A DNA stretch of 64,000 nucleotides from Chitinophagaceae bacterium (GTDB taxonomy: Bacteria > Bacteroidota > Bacteroidia > Chitinophagales > Chitinophagaceae), in assembly GCA_016720565.1 (NCBI GenBank), contig JADKKJ010000012.1, positions 496,001 through 560,000 on the forward strand, given 5' to 3'. The notes below the pieces were generated by a model. That model was not told the DNA's origin and made no database searches. It saw only the letters and a list, made by a program, of their open reading frames with translations. This document shows, one piece after another, positions 35,623 to 44,965 of the stretch (the stretch's first letter is position 1; each line of letters starts with the position of its first letter). The position numbers and the translations under genes were made by a program.

Positions 35623-36948
35623 TCATTCTCCCCAGATATTATCTTTTCCTTCCAGCCAGAGATTGACCAGGTCGGTAGTTACAGACTTAGGCCTTTCCAA
35701 TGGGAAGTTCAGCGCGCGATCCCAGCATAAAGAAGCAAGCACACCTAATGCGCGGCTCACCGCAAATAACACTGTATAATATTCATATTCCACCAGGCCA
35801 TAGTGCACCAGCAATGCACCACTATGCGCATCTACATTGGGCCATGGGTTTTTGATCTTTCCCATAGATTGAAGGATCGGGGGCACCACTTCATACACAT
35901 CCCAAACCGTGTTCACCAATGGATCATCCGGCATATGTTTCTTACCAAAAGCCATCTGCGCTTCAAAACGCGGATCGGTCTTACGCAATACCGCGTGACC
36001 ATAACCCGGTACCACTTTTCCTTCTTCAATTGTTTTCTTCACGTAATCGGCGATCTGCTCTTTGGTCGGAGATTCTGTTTGTAGTTTCTCCCTCATTTCA
36101 AAGATCCATTTGATCACTTCCTGGTTGGCCAGTCCATGCAAGGGTCCTGCCAGTCCGTTCATACCAGATGCATAACTCAGGTAGGGATCACTTAAGGCAG
36201 AACCAACCAGGTGAGTAGTATGCGCACTTACATTTCCTCCTTCATGATCCGCGTGTATGGTCATGTACAATCGCATCAGTTCCTTAAAGCTCTCGTCCTC
36301 GAAACCCATCATATGGGCATAGTTGCCTGCCCAGTCAAGAAGTCCATTCGGTTGGATGTGGTCGCCATTTTTATATTTTCTGCGATAGATATAAGCAGCC
36401 ACCCTTGGCAGGCGGGATATAAGATCCATGCTGTCGTCGAACACGGCTTCCCAGTAATCCTTTTTATTCATCCCCGCCGCATATTTTTTGGCGAATACAC
36501 TTTCTGTCTGAAGAGCCATCACCGCGGTTACAAATTGCGTCATGGGATGCGTATTCACCGGCAGCGCTTCAATGGTAGCGAATACATGGTTAGGTACATG
36601 ACTGCGGCGTTGCCAGGTGGAGGTAAGATGATGCACATCATCATCGCTGGGAAGATCTCCCAGCAGCATAAGCAGGAATAATCCTTCAGGCAATGGTTCA
36701 GAACCGCCCGGGGCCTTGGTTAGTTTTTCGCGGAGATCAGGAATAGAATAACCGCGGAAACGGATCCCTTCCTGTGCATCCAGCAAAGAGGTTTCTGTTA
36801 CCAGTCCGGTAATACCACGCATACCCTGGTAGATCTGCGCAAGGGTTACTTCACCGATCTTTTTATTGCCATGTGTTTTCAGCAGTTCTTTGATCTCGCC
36901 TGCTGTTTTCTCGGATTTGGTCTTGAACCTGTCTTTTATAATTCCCAT
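35623..36948 (-). CDS. gltA: Citrate synthase, eukaryotic-like type
   Basis: A 441-residue enzyme of the long, eukaryote-like type I form common in Bacteroidota. HADHEGGNVSAHT and SGMNGLAGPLHGLANQE carry the first catalytic His, VPGYGHAVLRKTDPR the second, and NVDAHSGALLVHYG the catalytic Asp. It condenses oxaloacetate and acetyl-CoA. It is monocistronic and convergent with the pectin operon. Confidence 0.95.
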   Translation of the reverse strand: MGIIKDRFKTKSEKTAGEIKELLKTHGNKKIGEVTLAQIYQGMRGITGLVTETSLLDAQEGIRFRGYSIPDLREKLTKAPGGSEPLPEGLFLLMLLGDLPSDDDVHHLTSTWQRRSHVPNHVFATIEALPVNTHPMTQFVTAVMALQTESVFAKKYAAGMNKKDYWEAVFDDSMDLISRLPRVAAYIYRRKYKNGDHIQPNGLLDWAGNYAHMMGFEDESFKELMRLYMTIHADHEGGNVSAHTTHLVGSALSDPYLSYASGMNGLAGPLHGLANQEVIKWIFEMREKLQTESPTKEQIADYVKKTIEEGKVVPGYGHAVLRKTDPRFEAQMAFGKKHMPDDPLVNTVWDVYEVVPPILQSMGKIKNPWPNVDAHSGALLVHYGLVEYEYYTVLFAVSRALGVLASLCWDRALNFPLERPKSVTTDLVNLWLEGKDNIWGE

Positions 36949-37075
36949 GATGTGATTGTTTGATCTGTTGAAAAATCAGGAGTGTAAAATTAAGAAAATC
37001 CGGCCTGTTTAGGTGGCTGGCTGAATGATAAATGTCAATATAAGTGCAGAGAATGATCAGTAGACAGCTTATCCA

Positions 37076-38173
37076 TTATTTTGGGGTCTTGCGATAGAGA
37101 TAATAAGCCACCCCGGTGAATAGAATATTGGGTAACCAGGCCGCTAATAATGGAGGAAAACTACTTTTTGTAGCGAAAACAGTGGAAAATCTGTCTGAAA
37201 CAATAAACAGCGCTGCGATCAGGATGCCCAGGGCCAGGTGCATGCCCGAACCGCCTCTTGTCCGGCGGCTGGCTATCACCACCCCGATCATGGTCAGCAG
37301 CAATACAGCAAAAGGCGTGGCAGCACGGCGATATCGCTCCACCTTCAGGGCACTCAACCCTTCAGTACCCCTGGCTTCTTCTTTATCCAGGTATCTTACC
37401 AGTTCTGGTGTGGTCAGTTTGTCTTTGAGATAATAATCCTTTCTTAATTCATCCGGCTTCAATGACATTTGCAATACCAGCGTGGGATAGAATTTCAGCG
37501 TTTCCCTCATACTGTCGATCTTTCTTTCCGCGGCATTGAATAGTTTCCATTTTTTAATGGCTGTATCCCATTGCAGCATTTCACTTCGGATATTATAGAC
37601 CACCTGGTTATCCCTCACTTTCTCCATAAAAAAGCCGCGGGCGCTTTTTGTGGCTGTATCAAAATCTTTAATGCCAACAAATGTATTCTGATCGATACGG
37701 CGGTAATAACAATTATAGCAATTACCGAAGTTCATGGTCTTGCTTGGATCATTCTTATCTACATAGGTTGATTGGAAATTACTTCGAATGGCATTGGCTT
37801 TGGGGATCCAATAGCGGCTGCCTACCCAGAAAATAGTAGCCAGGAAAAGACCACCAGCCAGATAAGGGCGTAAAAAACGGTTATAGCTGGTGCCGCTGGC
37901 CAGTATGGCAATGATCTCCGACCGGGTAGCCATACGACTGGTAAAAAAGATCACAGCGATGAAAACGAATAATGGAAATAACAGTCCCCAGATCCAGGGT
38001 ACAAAACCGAGATAGTACTTGGAAATGAGTTCACTTGTACTTAACCCAGCCCTTACAAAATCATCCGTTTTTTCACTGGTGTCCACAGCAACAGCTACCA
38101 CAGTGAATAATAGCATGCAGTAAACAAAGGTGGGAATGAATTTTCTGAGTATGTACCAGTCTAGCTTATACAT
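37076..38173 (-). CDS. LptF/LptG-family lipopolysaccharide export permease
   Basis: A 365-residue inner-membrane protein with three N-terminal hydrophobic helices, a periplasmic jellyroll-like middle region (about 110-265) and three C-terminal helices. The opening LDWYILRKFIPTFVYCMLLF and the segment MATRSEIIAILASGTSYNRFLRPYL are hallmarks of the YjgP/YjgQ family. It moves LPS towards the Lpt bridge with LptB. Which of F or G it is cannot be told. It lies 40 bp from tgt, the usual order in Bacteroidota. Confidence 0.9.
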   Translation of the reverse strand: MYKLDWYILRKFIPTFVYCMLLFTVVAVAVDTSEKTDDFVRAGLSTSELISKYYLGFVPWIWGLLFPLFVFIAVIFFTSRMATRSEIIAILASGTSYNRFLRPYLAGGLFLATIFWVGSRYWIPKANAIRSNFQSTYVDKNDPSKTMNFGNCYNCYYRRIDQNTFVGIKDFDTATKSARGFFMEKVRDNQVVYNIRSEMLQWDTAIKKWKLFNAAERKIDSMRETLKFYPTLVLQMSLKPDELRKDYYLKDKLTTPELVRYLDKEEARGTEGLSALKVERYRRAATPFAVLLLTMIGVVIASRRTRGGSGMHLALGILIAALFIVSDRFSTVFATKSSFPPLLAAWLPNILFTGVAYYLYRKTPK

Positions 38174-38213
38174 TTTGCGCCGTGAAAATAGGACTAATGC
38201 CTCAATCTTATTG

Positions 38214-39353
38214 TTAAAGCCTTGTCTTCAGTCTAACCAGCATTTCATTTTTCCAGCTTAAAAAATCGCCGGCGAGAATATGCTCCCGGGCCTGTTTTAC
38301 CAGCCATAAATAAAAGGCCAGGTTGTGCACGCTGGCAATGGTCAGCGCAAGGTATTCTTTAGCCTTCATGAGGTGCCGCAGGTATGATTTTGAATAATAC
38401 TGACTCATGGTACAATCCAATCCTTCATCAATAGGAGAAAAATCGAATTCCCATTTTTTATTGTCAATATTGATCACCCCATTGGTGGTGAATAGCATAG
38501 CATTTCTCCCGTTCCTGGTAGGCATTACGCAATCAAACATGTCTATGCCCATGCCAATGCATTCCAGGATATTCCATGGGGTACCAACGCCCATCAGGTA
38601 CCTGGGTTTTTCTGCAGGCAGGTGTTCACAGCACCAGTTGCAGATCTCATACATTACGGGTTCTGGTTCGCCCACGCTTAATCCGCCGATCGCATTACCC
38701 CTGGCTTCTTTCTCACTGATATATTCACAGGAAACTTTGCGCAGGTCTTTGAAAGTGCCCCCCTGCACAATGGGAAAAAGGTTTTGAGTATACCCGTATT
38801 TATCACTGGTACCGCTGAATTGTTTCAGGCACCTGTCAAGCCAGCGATGTGTGAGCTGCATACTTTTTTCCGCATAGTTCCGGTCGCTTCCTCCGGGAGG
38901 ACATTCATCAAAGGCCATGATAATATCGCCCCCTATGGTCCTTTGAATATCCATTACATTCTCAGGAGCGAACAAATGCCTCGATCCATCTATATGCGAT
39001 TGAAAGGTGACCCCTTCTTCCTGGATCTTTCGGGTACCTGCCAATGAAAAGACCTGGTATCCTCCGCTATCGGTCAATATGGGTTTTGGCCAGCCATTGA
39101 AATGGTGCAAACCACCCGCTTTTTCCAGCACATCCAGTCCGGGGCGCAGATAGAGATGGTAGGTATTTCCCAATATGATCTCTGCTTTCACCTCCTCCAG
39201 TAATTGCTGTTGCGTTACTGCTTTTACTGAACCTGCAGTACCTACTGGCATGAAAATAGGGGTATGTATTTCTCCATGATCGGTCATGATGGTACCCGCT
39301 CTCGCCCTGGTAGCGCTATCCGTTTTCTCTAATGTGAACCCCAATGCTGCCAT
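38214..39353 (-). CDS. tgt: tRNA-guanine transglycosylase, lacking the usual Zn-cysteine motif
   Basis: A 379-residue enzyme of normal length. The general-acid region PILTDSGGYQVFSL, GGLSVGEP, YLMGVGTPWNILE and the nucleophile region MFDCVMPTRNGRNAM are all present. The C-terminal Zn site normally reads C-x-C-x2-C; here the equivalent segment is LDCTMSQYYSKSYLRHL, with only the first Cys kept. The later His of SVHNLAFYL remains. It exchanges G34 for preQ1 in tRNAs with GUN anticodons. Confidence 0.93.
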   Translation of the reverse strand: MAALGFTLEKTDSATRARAGTIMTDHGEIHTPIFMPVGTAGSVKAVTQQQLLEEVKAEIILGNTYHLYLRPGLDVLEKAGGLHHFNGWPKPILTDSGGYQVFSLAGTRKIQEEGVTFQSHIDGSRHLFAPENVMDIQRTIGGDIIMAFDECPPGGSDRNYAEKSMQLTHRWLDRCLKQFSGTSDKYGYTQNLFPIVQGGTFKDLRKVSCEYISEKEARGNAIGGLSVGEPEPVMYEICNWCCEHLPAEKPRYLMGVGTPWNILECIGMGIDMFDCVMPTRNGRNAMLFTTNGVINIDNKKWEFDFSPIDEGLDCTMSQYYSKSYLRHLMKAKEYLALTIASVHNLAFYLWLVKQAREHILAGDFLSWKNEMLVRLKTRL

Positions 39354-39447
39354 AGCCGCGAAAATAGTCAGAAGTTAGCAGTTGAAACAGCCTGTTTCCC
39401 TAAGGTTTCCCTGCGCGATATTGCTAATTCCAAATATCTTCGCGCCC

Positions 39448-40566
39448 ATGCTTATGATCCACTGGGAACCTATCCTGTTTTATGTGCTTATTGCGGTAAC
39501 AGCTATCCAGCTTTTCTATTACCTGTATTTTTTTGCCCGGGTGGCTTTTTTCAAGACCAAACCCCGACCACAATCACAGCAACATCCTGTATCGGTGATC
39601 ATCTGCGCGAGGGATGAGGATGAGAACCTGGCCAGGAACCTTCCGGGCGTGCTGGTGCAGCAATATGAAAGCAGTCATGAGGTAGTTGTTGTAAACGATA
39701 ACTCGGTCGACGATTCAAAATATATTCTGCAGGAACTGAAGCGCACTTTCAAATCACTGAATGTGGTAGAACTGACCCAGGAAGCTAAACTGATCGCGGG
39801 TAAGAAATATCCGCTATCGGTAGGCATACGGGAAGCCAAGCACGAATTATTATTACTTACCGATGCGGATTGCGTACCCAGCAGCGAACACTGGGTGAAG
39901 AAAATGCAGGATGCCTACGACAAGGATACGGAGATCGTATTAGGCTATGGTGCTTATCACCGTACAGGGGGTTTACTGAATAAGCTGATCCGTTTTGAGA
40001 CCTTCCATACCGCCCTGCAATATCTTTCCTATGCGCTGGCAGGCATTCCCTATATGGGAGTTGGCCGTAACCTTTCTTACAGGAAGGACCTTTTCTTCCG
40101 TAATAAAGGTTTTTCTTCCATTAATCATATTCCCAGTGGTGATGACGACCTGTTCATAAACAAGGCCGCTACTAAATCAAATACTGCCGTGGTGATCGAT
40201 CCGGAAGCTATTACCCGCTCTGTTCCCAAGACCACCTGGAAAGGATGGCTGAGACAGAAATCAAGGCACTATACCACCGCGAAATATTATAAGCCGAAAC
40301 ATAAATTCTTCCTTGGACTATATTTCGCTACTCAATTCATTTATTATCCGCTTGTGGCCGCCTGCATTATTTTTTATGACTGGCGCTGGTCGCTTGTACT
40401 GTTTGGTTTAAGGCTGATCCTGCAGGCGATCGTATTCTATAGATCAATGAAAAAAATGGGGGAGGCCGATCTCTGGCCCTGGTTCATTTTCCTGGATATG
40501 TGGATGTTCTTTTATTATATCATCTTTGCACCGGCCCTCTGGAAAAGGCCATTGAACAAATGGTAA
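39448..40566 (+). CDS. Membrane-associated family 2 glycosyltransferase
   Basis: A 372-residue protein starting at MLMIHWEPILFYVL (39448); a longer frame begins at 39382. One N-terminal helix precedes a GT-A domain: VSVIICARDEDENLARNL, VVVNDNSVDDS, LLLTDADCVPSS (DxD-like) and a late SGDDDLFINKAA. Two or three C-terminal helices follow WLRQKSRHYTTAKYY, the Q-x-x-R-W-like region of processive GT2 enzymes. Donor and acceptor are unknown. It lies directly before rsmG with 1 bp between. Confidence 0.85.
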   Translation: MLMIHWEPILFYVLIAVTAIQLFYYLYFFARVAFFKTKPRPQSQQHPVSVIICARDEDENLARNLPGVLVQQYESSHEVVVVNDNSVDDSKYILQELKRTFKSLNVVELTQEAKLIAGKKYPLSVGIREAKHELLLLTDADCVPSSEHWVKKMQDAYDKDTEIVLGYGAYHRTGGLLNKLIRFETFHTALQYLSYALAGIPYMGVGRNLSYRKDLFFRNKGFSSINHIPSGDDDLFINKAATKSNTAVVIDPEAITRSVPKTTWKGWLRQKSRHYTTAKYYKPKHKFFLGLYFATQFIYYPLVAACIIFYDWRWSLVLFGLRLILQAIVFYRSMKKMGEADLWPWFIFLDMWMFFYYIIFAPALWKRPLNKW

Positions 40567-40567
40567 T

Positions 40568-41197
40568 ATGGAGATCATCCTGAAATATTTTTCTGAATTC
40601 AGTCCCGAACAGCTCAGGCAATTGGAATTACTGGAACCACTCTACAAAGAATGGAATGAGAAGATAAACGTGATCTCCAGGAAGGACATTGATTCGCTTT
40701 ACGAAAAACATGTATTGCATTCCCTGAGCATTGCCGCTGCATTTGAATTGAATGCCGGCATGGAGGTGATTGATATTGGTACAGGAGGGGGCTTTCCGGG
40801 CATTCCCCTGGCCATATTTTTTCCGGAAGTAAAGTTTCACCTGGTGGACTCCATCAATAAAAAATTGAAAGTGGTGCAGGCTGTGGCGGAAGGGCTGGCG
40901 CTTACCAATGTCACTACAGAACATATCCGTGCAGAGGAAATAAAGAACCGGAAATTTGACCTGGCCGTTTCAAGGGCTGTTGCGCCTTTAAAGGACCTCT
41001 GGACCTGGTCAAAACCCCTGCTCAGGAAAAAAGCCAGACCTGATGCAAATATAGCTCCCGGTTTGATCTGCCTAAAAGGAGGCGATCTATCGCAGGAGAT
41101 CCATGAAAGCAATACCCGGCCCAGGCAGATGGAGATCTATAAAATTTTCGCGGAAGATTTCTTCCATGAAAAATACCTGATCTATGTGCCGGCCTGA
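40568..41197 (+). CDS. rsmG: 16S rRNA m7G527 methyltransferase
   Basis: A 209-residue SAM-dependent methyltransferase. VIDIGTGGGFPGIPLAI near residue 65 is the SAM-binding motif, followed by FHLVDSINKKLKVV and DLAVSRAVAPL. KINVISRKDIDSLYEKHVLHSL is a GidB/RsmG family signature. It modifies G527 of 16S rRNA. Length is normal. It follows the glycosyltransferase immediately. Confidence 0.94.
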   Translation: MEIILKYFSEFSPEQLRQLELLEPLYKEWNEKINVISRKDIDSLYEKHVLHSLSIAAAFELNAGMEVIDIGTGGGFPGIPLAIFFPEVKFHLVDSINKKLKVVQAVAEGLALTNVTTEHIRAEEIKNRKFDLAVSRAVAPLKDLWTWSKPLLRKKARPDANIAPGLICLKGGDLSQEIHESNTRPRQMEIYKIFAEDFFHEKYLIYVPA

Positions 41198-41264
41198 GCT
41201 GATCAAAAATTTACCTGTTAGTGGTATTGTATTATGCGCCACAATTTCTCAACTTTAACTTCTC

Positions 41265-41894
41265 ATGGAACAGATCACCGTTTGTATAGTGGACGATAAC
41301 AGCCAGCTCAGGGATGCCCTTGGAGAGATCATTTCCATGGCACCAGGCTATTGTTGTGTTGCGGCTATTGGCACTGCGGAAGAAGCAATGGAGCACCTGC
41401 CCAATATCCGTCCCAATGTGGTATTGATGGATATTAATCTCAGCAGCAATGAAAGCGGCATCGACCTGGTTCGTGCCCTGAAGCCAGTGATACCGCAGAC
41501 CAATTTTATGATGTGTACGGTCTATGAGGAAAATGAAAAAATATTTGAAGCCCTTCGTGCCGGCGCATCTGGCTATATTTTGAAAAAAACAGCACCTGCC
41601 CGTATGCTTGAAGCCATCAAAGAGCTTTATCAGGGTGGATCTCCTATGAGCAGTGAGATCGCACGAAAAGTAGTGGCCGCCTTTCAGCAAAAAAGTGAGG
41701 ACCAGGAGATCAAATCACTTTCCACCCGGGAAAAAGAGATACTGGAATTACTATCCAAAGGTTTGATGTATAAAGAGATCGCCGCTGAATTATTCCTTTC
41801 CCTGGAGACAGTACGAAAGCATGTTTATCATATTTACGAAAAACTTCATGTGGCAAACCGGGTGGCTGCAGTAAATAAATTTTACGGAAGATAG
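41265..41894 (+). CDS. NarL/LuxR-type response regulator (orphan)
   Basis: A 209-residue two-domain regulator. The receiver has the acidic pair in CIVDDNSQ, the phospho-acceptor Asp in VVLMDINL (near residue 58), Thr/Ser in MMCTVYEE and Lys in YILKKTAP. The C-terminal LuxR helix-turn-helix reads LSTREKEILELLSKGLMYKEIAAELFLSLETVRKHVYHIYEKL. No histidine kinase lies nearby. A ten-base string AGTGGTATTG occurs both upstream (41220-41229) and downstream (41947-41956, within a longer palindrome). Confidence 0.92.
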   Translation: MEQITVCIVDDNSQLRDALGEIISMAPGYCCVAAIGTAEEAMEHLPNIRPNVVLMDINLSSNESGIDLVRALKPVIPQTNFMMCTVYEENEKIFEALRAGASGYILKKTAPARMLEAIKELYQGGSPMSSEIARKVVAAFQQKSEDQEIKSLSTREKEILELLSKGLMYKEIAAELFLSLETVRKHVYHIYEKLHVANRVAAVNKFYGR

Positions 41895-41935
41895 GTTGCA
41901 GTTTTTTGCGGCCTCTTTTGATGGTTTTTTAGAAA

Positions 41936-41955
41936 AATACCACTAAAGTGGTATT
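41936..41955. repeat. Inverted repeat downstream of the response regulator
   Basis: AATACCACT-AA-AGTGGTATT is a perfect 9-bp inverted repeat with a 2-bp spacer. It has no T-tract, so it looks more like a protein-binding site than a terminator. Confidence 0.6.
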
Positions 41956-42082
41956 GCTAAGATGGATCAGCTAAAATAGTTTTGACTAACGCTCAGGTTG
42001 ACCCTCATCTTTAACCATTAACCTTATCGTATAATTATAACCGGGCTGGCCGGAAATAAGCAGGGATTAAAAACTTGAGCAA

Positions 42083-42116
42083 AAAAAAAGCCTTTAATTA
42101 GAAAGGCTTTTTTTAT
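42083..42116. terminator. Bidirectional terminator between the response regulator and M1 peptidase
   Basis: AAAAAAGCCTTT and AAAGGCTTTTTT arms around AATTAG, flanked by A- and T-runs. The 236-bp convergent spacer otherwise holds only the inverted repeat at 41936-41955. Confidence 0.85.
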
Positions 42117-42130
42117 TTTATTGATGGTTC

Positions 42131-43987
42131 TCACCATTTCAATTCCAGCTTGTTATTTTTTCTGTCCACATCTGCCATTCGCTGACTGGGATCGATCTCC
42201 ACAGTAACAATATCGGTAAGTTTATGGTCTGATTCGATCACATAGGTATTATTGGTCCATTTCCAGGGCTGATAAATGATCCGGGCCAAAATTGAATCGC
42301 TGTTATTACCTGAATTTTCTATAGGCTTGGCACCATACATCAGGTTCACAGGAATATAATGCAGCTGCTTTTTCCCATCCTTATAGGTGATCTGCAGATC
42401 TATAGGCATAGGCATCAATCCATTTCGTATAAGGCGGATCTTAGTCTTACCCGATTCTTCCCATAAACTATCAATGGCATAATCAATGGTTTTTGTGGAA
42501 TTCACCCAATATTCTTTATACCAATCCAGTTTCATATCACTCACTTTCTCTGCCACCCGGATAAAATCGTCTGCATTGGGATGTTTGAATCTCCAAAGCC
42601 TGTAATATTCCAGCAGGATATTATCTCTTACATCGGCGCCAACAATATATCCCAGTTGCTCCAGGAAGATGGCTCCTTTGGAATAGGAGGCAATGCTATA
42701 CGCAAAATTATAATTGTAGTGATCGGCATGTGTGGTCAGTGGCTCTTCTTTTCCACTGCGTACCAGTGAATAATACCCTGCGTATTCATCCGCATAGGCA
42801 AACCGACTGCTTTTTTCCAGCCAGGAAGAGATCCTTTCTTCCGCGTATTGTGTAAACCCTTCATCCATCCATGGATAAAGTGATTCATTGGTTCCCAGCA
42901 TTCCATAATACCAGCTATGCATCCATTCATGCAGGGCGGCTCCGGGACCGATCAGCAAAGTTGCCATCGGGTATTCCATACCACCATCTCCCCCATGTAC
43001 AAAGGAGAATTGCTTATATGGATAAGTACCGAATGTTTTTTCTATATAAGGTAAAGCCTGTTGCGCCATATCCAGCAACCCTTCCCAATCTTCCGCTTTA
43101 GCATTGGTTGGTTTATACAATACATGAAAAGTCAGGCTATCATTCATTTGTTTTTTAACATGTACATATTCAGGATCCGCGGCCCACATAAAATCATGCA
43201 CATTGGGCGCAATGAAATGCCAGGAAAGTTTTGGTCCATCGGGCCTTTTCACTTTTGCTCTGGCATCTTCATATCCATACCCTATTTGATTGGGGTTCTG
43301 CAAATAACCGGAACCTCCCAGTATGTAGGTCCTGTCAATATTAATGGTCACATCAAAATCTCCCCATACACCATAGAATTCCCTGCCTACATAAGGGGTG
43401 GGATGCCATCCGGCATAATCATACTCGCAGATCTTAGGATACCACTGGCTCATGGAGTAACGCACTTTGGTGGTAGGATTATCCCTGCCTGAACGCCTTA
43501 TCTGCAAAGGCACCTGGGCTTCGAATTCCATTTCAAATACCACTTTAGATCGCGGCGCGATCGGACGATCCAGTTTTACTTCCAGGATGGTCTCATCCAT
43601 GGAATAATTCTGTGGCCTCCCGTTCATTTTTAAGGAAAGTATCTTCTGGTAACCGATCTCCTCTGGTTTTAAATGCTGGATCCTGTCCTTCACCCTTCCA
43701 TCCCAATCAGGACCGCGACCGGCCAGCATGCCTCCCTGGCGACGGCTTCGCACATCCATCATGCTTCCTGGTTGAAACGCGTTAAAGTATAAATGGTAGA
43801 ATACGCGTGTCAGTGTATCAGGAGAATTATTACTGTACTCCAATTGTTGCCTTCCGGTGAACTGGTTGGTCTGTACATTCATATCCACATTCATGGTATA
43901 CTTCACCCTTTGCTGCCAGCGGTCAGGCTGTGCCATTGTGGTCAGCGAAAGGGAGAAGAGGGCAAGGATCATAAAACAAAAACGCAT
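42131..43987 (-). CDS. M1-family zinc metallopeptidase, exported
   Basis: A 618-residue protein with signal peptide (about 1-19). The gluzincin site is intact: HEWMHSW, then 18 residues to the third ligand Glu in WMDEGFTQYAEE. GGMEYPMATL replaces the GAMEN exopeptidase motif. N-terminal beta-sandwich about 25-260, catalytic domain about 265-500, and a short C-terminal beta domain. It is probably a periplasmic aminopeptidase that processes peptides. Confidence 0.9.
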   Translation of the reverse strand: MRFCFMILALFSLSLTTMAQPDRWQQRVKYTMNVDMNVQTNQFTGRQQLEYSNNSPDTLTRVFYHLYFNAFQPGSMMDVRSRRQGGMLAGRGPDWDGRVKDRIQHLKPEEIGYQKILSLKMNGRPQNYSMDETILEVKLDRPIAPRSKVVFEMEFEAQVPLQIRRSGRDNPTTKVRYSMSQWYPKICEYDYAGWHPTPYVGREFYGVWGDFDVTINIDRTYILGGSGYLQNPNQIGYGYEDARAKVKRPDGPKLSWHFIAPNVHDFMWAADPEYVHVKKQMNDSLTFHVLYKPTNAKAEDWEGLLDMAQQALPYIEKTFGTYPYKQFSFVHGGDGGMEYPMATLLIGPGAALHEWMHSWYYGMLGTNESLYPWMDEGFTQYAEERISSWLEKSSRFAYADEYAGYYSLVRSGKEEPLTTHADHYNYNFAYSIASYSKGAIFLEQLGYIVGADVRDNILLEYYRLWRFKHPNADDFIRVAEKVSDMKLDWYKEYWVNSTKTIDYAIDSLWEESGKTKIRLIRNGLMPMPIDLQITYKDGKKQLHYIPVNLMYGAKPIENSGNNSDSILARIIYQPWKWTNNTYVIESDHKLTDIVTVEIDPSQRMADVDRKNNKLELKW

Positions 43988-44057
43988 AAGATTATTCTTA
44001 GTTATTAAATCAAATATCCTAAACTCTTTGTTAAGGAAAGATTAGAATGAAATGGCC

Positions 44058-44723
44058 CTATTCTTTGCCTTCCACCACAATAACGATCTCTCCTTTTACC
44101 GGTTTGCCTTTAAAATGGGCAAGCACCTCGGCAATGCTGCCACGGGCATTCTCTTCAAACATTTTGGTAAGCTCACGGCTCACGCTGCATTTCCTGTCAG
44201 CGCCAAAATATCCTATAAATTCTTCCAGTGTTTTTTCCAGCCTTTGCGGAGATTCATAAAATATCATGGTCCTTTCTTCTTCCGCCAATTGTTTCATCAG
44301 GCTCTGCCTCCCTTTTTTTAGTGGAAGAAACCCTTCAAAACAAAAACGATTGCCGGGTATTCCACTATTCACGAGGGCAGGAACAAAGGCCGTGGCACCG
44401 GGAAGGGATTCAACTTTTATACCTGCCTTTACACATTCCCTGACCAGTAAAAAAGCGGGATCCGAGATCCCGGGAGTGCCTGCATCCGTAACGAGGGCCA
44501 TTTTTTTTCCCTGCGTCAACTGGTCAACCAAATGCTGAAGCACCTTGTGTTCATTGTGCTGATGATAAGGCGTGATAGGTTTTGTGATCTGGTAATGGTT
44601 CAGCAAATGGGAACTGGTGCGGGTATCTTCCGCAAGAATAAGATCCACCTCCTTCAATACCTCGAGGGCGCGAAGAGTGATATCCTTCAGATTACCTATG
44701 GGTGTGGGAACCAGGTATAACAT
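44058..44723 (-). CDS. rsmI: 16S rRNA 2'-O-ribose C1402 methyltransferase
   Basis: A 221-residue SAM methyltransferase of the tetrapyrrole-methylase fold. LYLVPTPIGNLKDITLRALEVL opens the protein, followed by LILAEDTRTSSHLLNHY, ALVTDAGTPGISDPAFLLV and FCFEGFLPLKKGRQ. It is a little shorter than the E. coli form because the C-terminal extension is absent. Three bases separate it from purS upstream on the same strand. Confidence 0.93.
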   Translation of the reverse strand: MLYLVPTPIGNLKDITLRALEVLKEVDLILAEDTRTSSHLLNHYQITKPITPYHQHNEHKVLQHLVDQLTQGKKMALVTDAGTPGISDPAFLLVRECVKAGIKVESLPGATAFVPALVNSGIPGNRFCFEGFLPLKKGRQSLMKQLAEEERTMIFYESPQRLEKTLEEFIGYFGADRKCSVSRELTKMFEENARGSIAEVLAHFKGKPVKGEIVIVVEGKE

Positions 44724-44725
44724 GA

Positions 44726-44965
44726 TCAGTTGATCTCAAAATATTCCATCACCGGGTTGGCCAGTAGTTTTTTGCTGGCTTCCTCAGCAATGCGCCTGGC
44801 ATTTTCTTCCGAATCCGCTTCGATCTGAAGCGTGATATTCTTACCTATGCGTACATCTTCCACGCCTTTTAATCCCAGGCTGGATAAACCGCTCATTACT
44901 GCTTTTCCCTGTGGATCCAGCAGTTCTTTCAACGGCATTACTTTTATTTCTACAGTATATGTCAT
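44726..44965 (-). CDS. purS: Phosphoribosylformylglycinamidine synthase subunit PurS
   Basis: A 79-residue protein starting at MTYTVEIKVMPLKELLDPQG (44965), overlapping the end of pssA by 4 bp. The longer frame to 45034 lies inside pssA and is not credible. GKAVMSGLSSLGLKGVEDVRIGK and ARRIAEEASKKLLANPVMEYFEI match PurS, the small subunit that bridges PurL and PurQ in the fourth step of purine synthesis. purL and purQ are not in the window. Confidence 0.92.
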   Translation of the reverse strand: MTYTVEIKVMPLKELLDPQGKAVMSGLSSLGLKGVEDVRIGKNITLQIEADSEENARRIAEEASKKLLANPVMEYFEIN

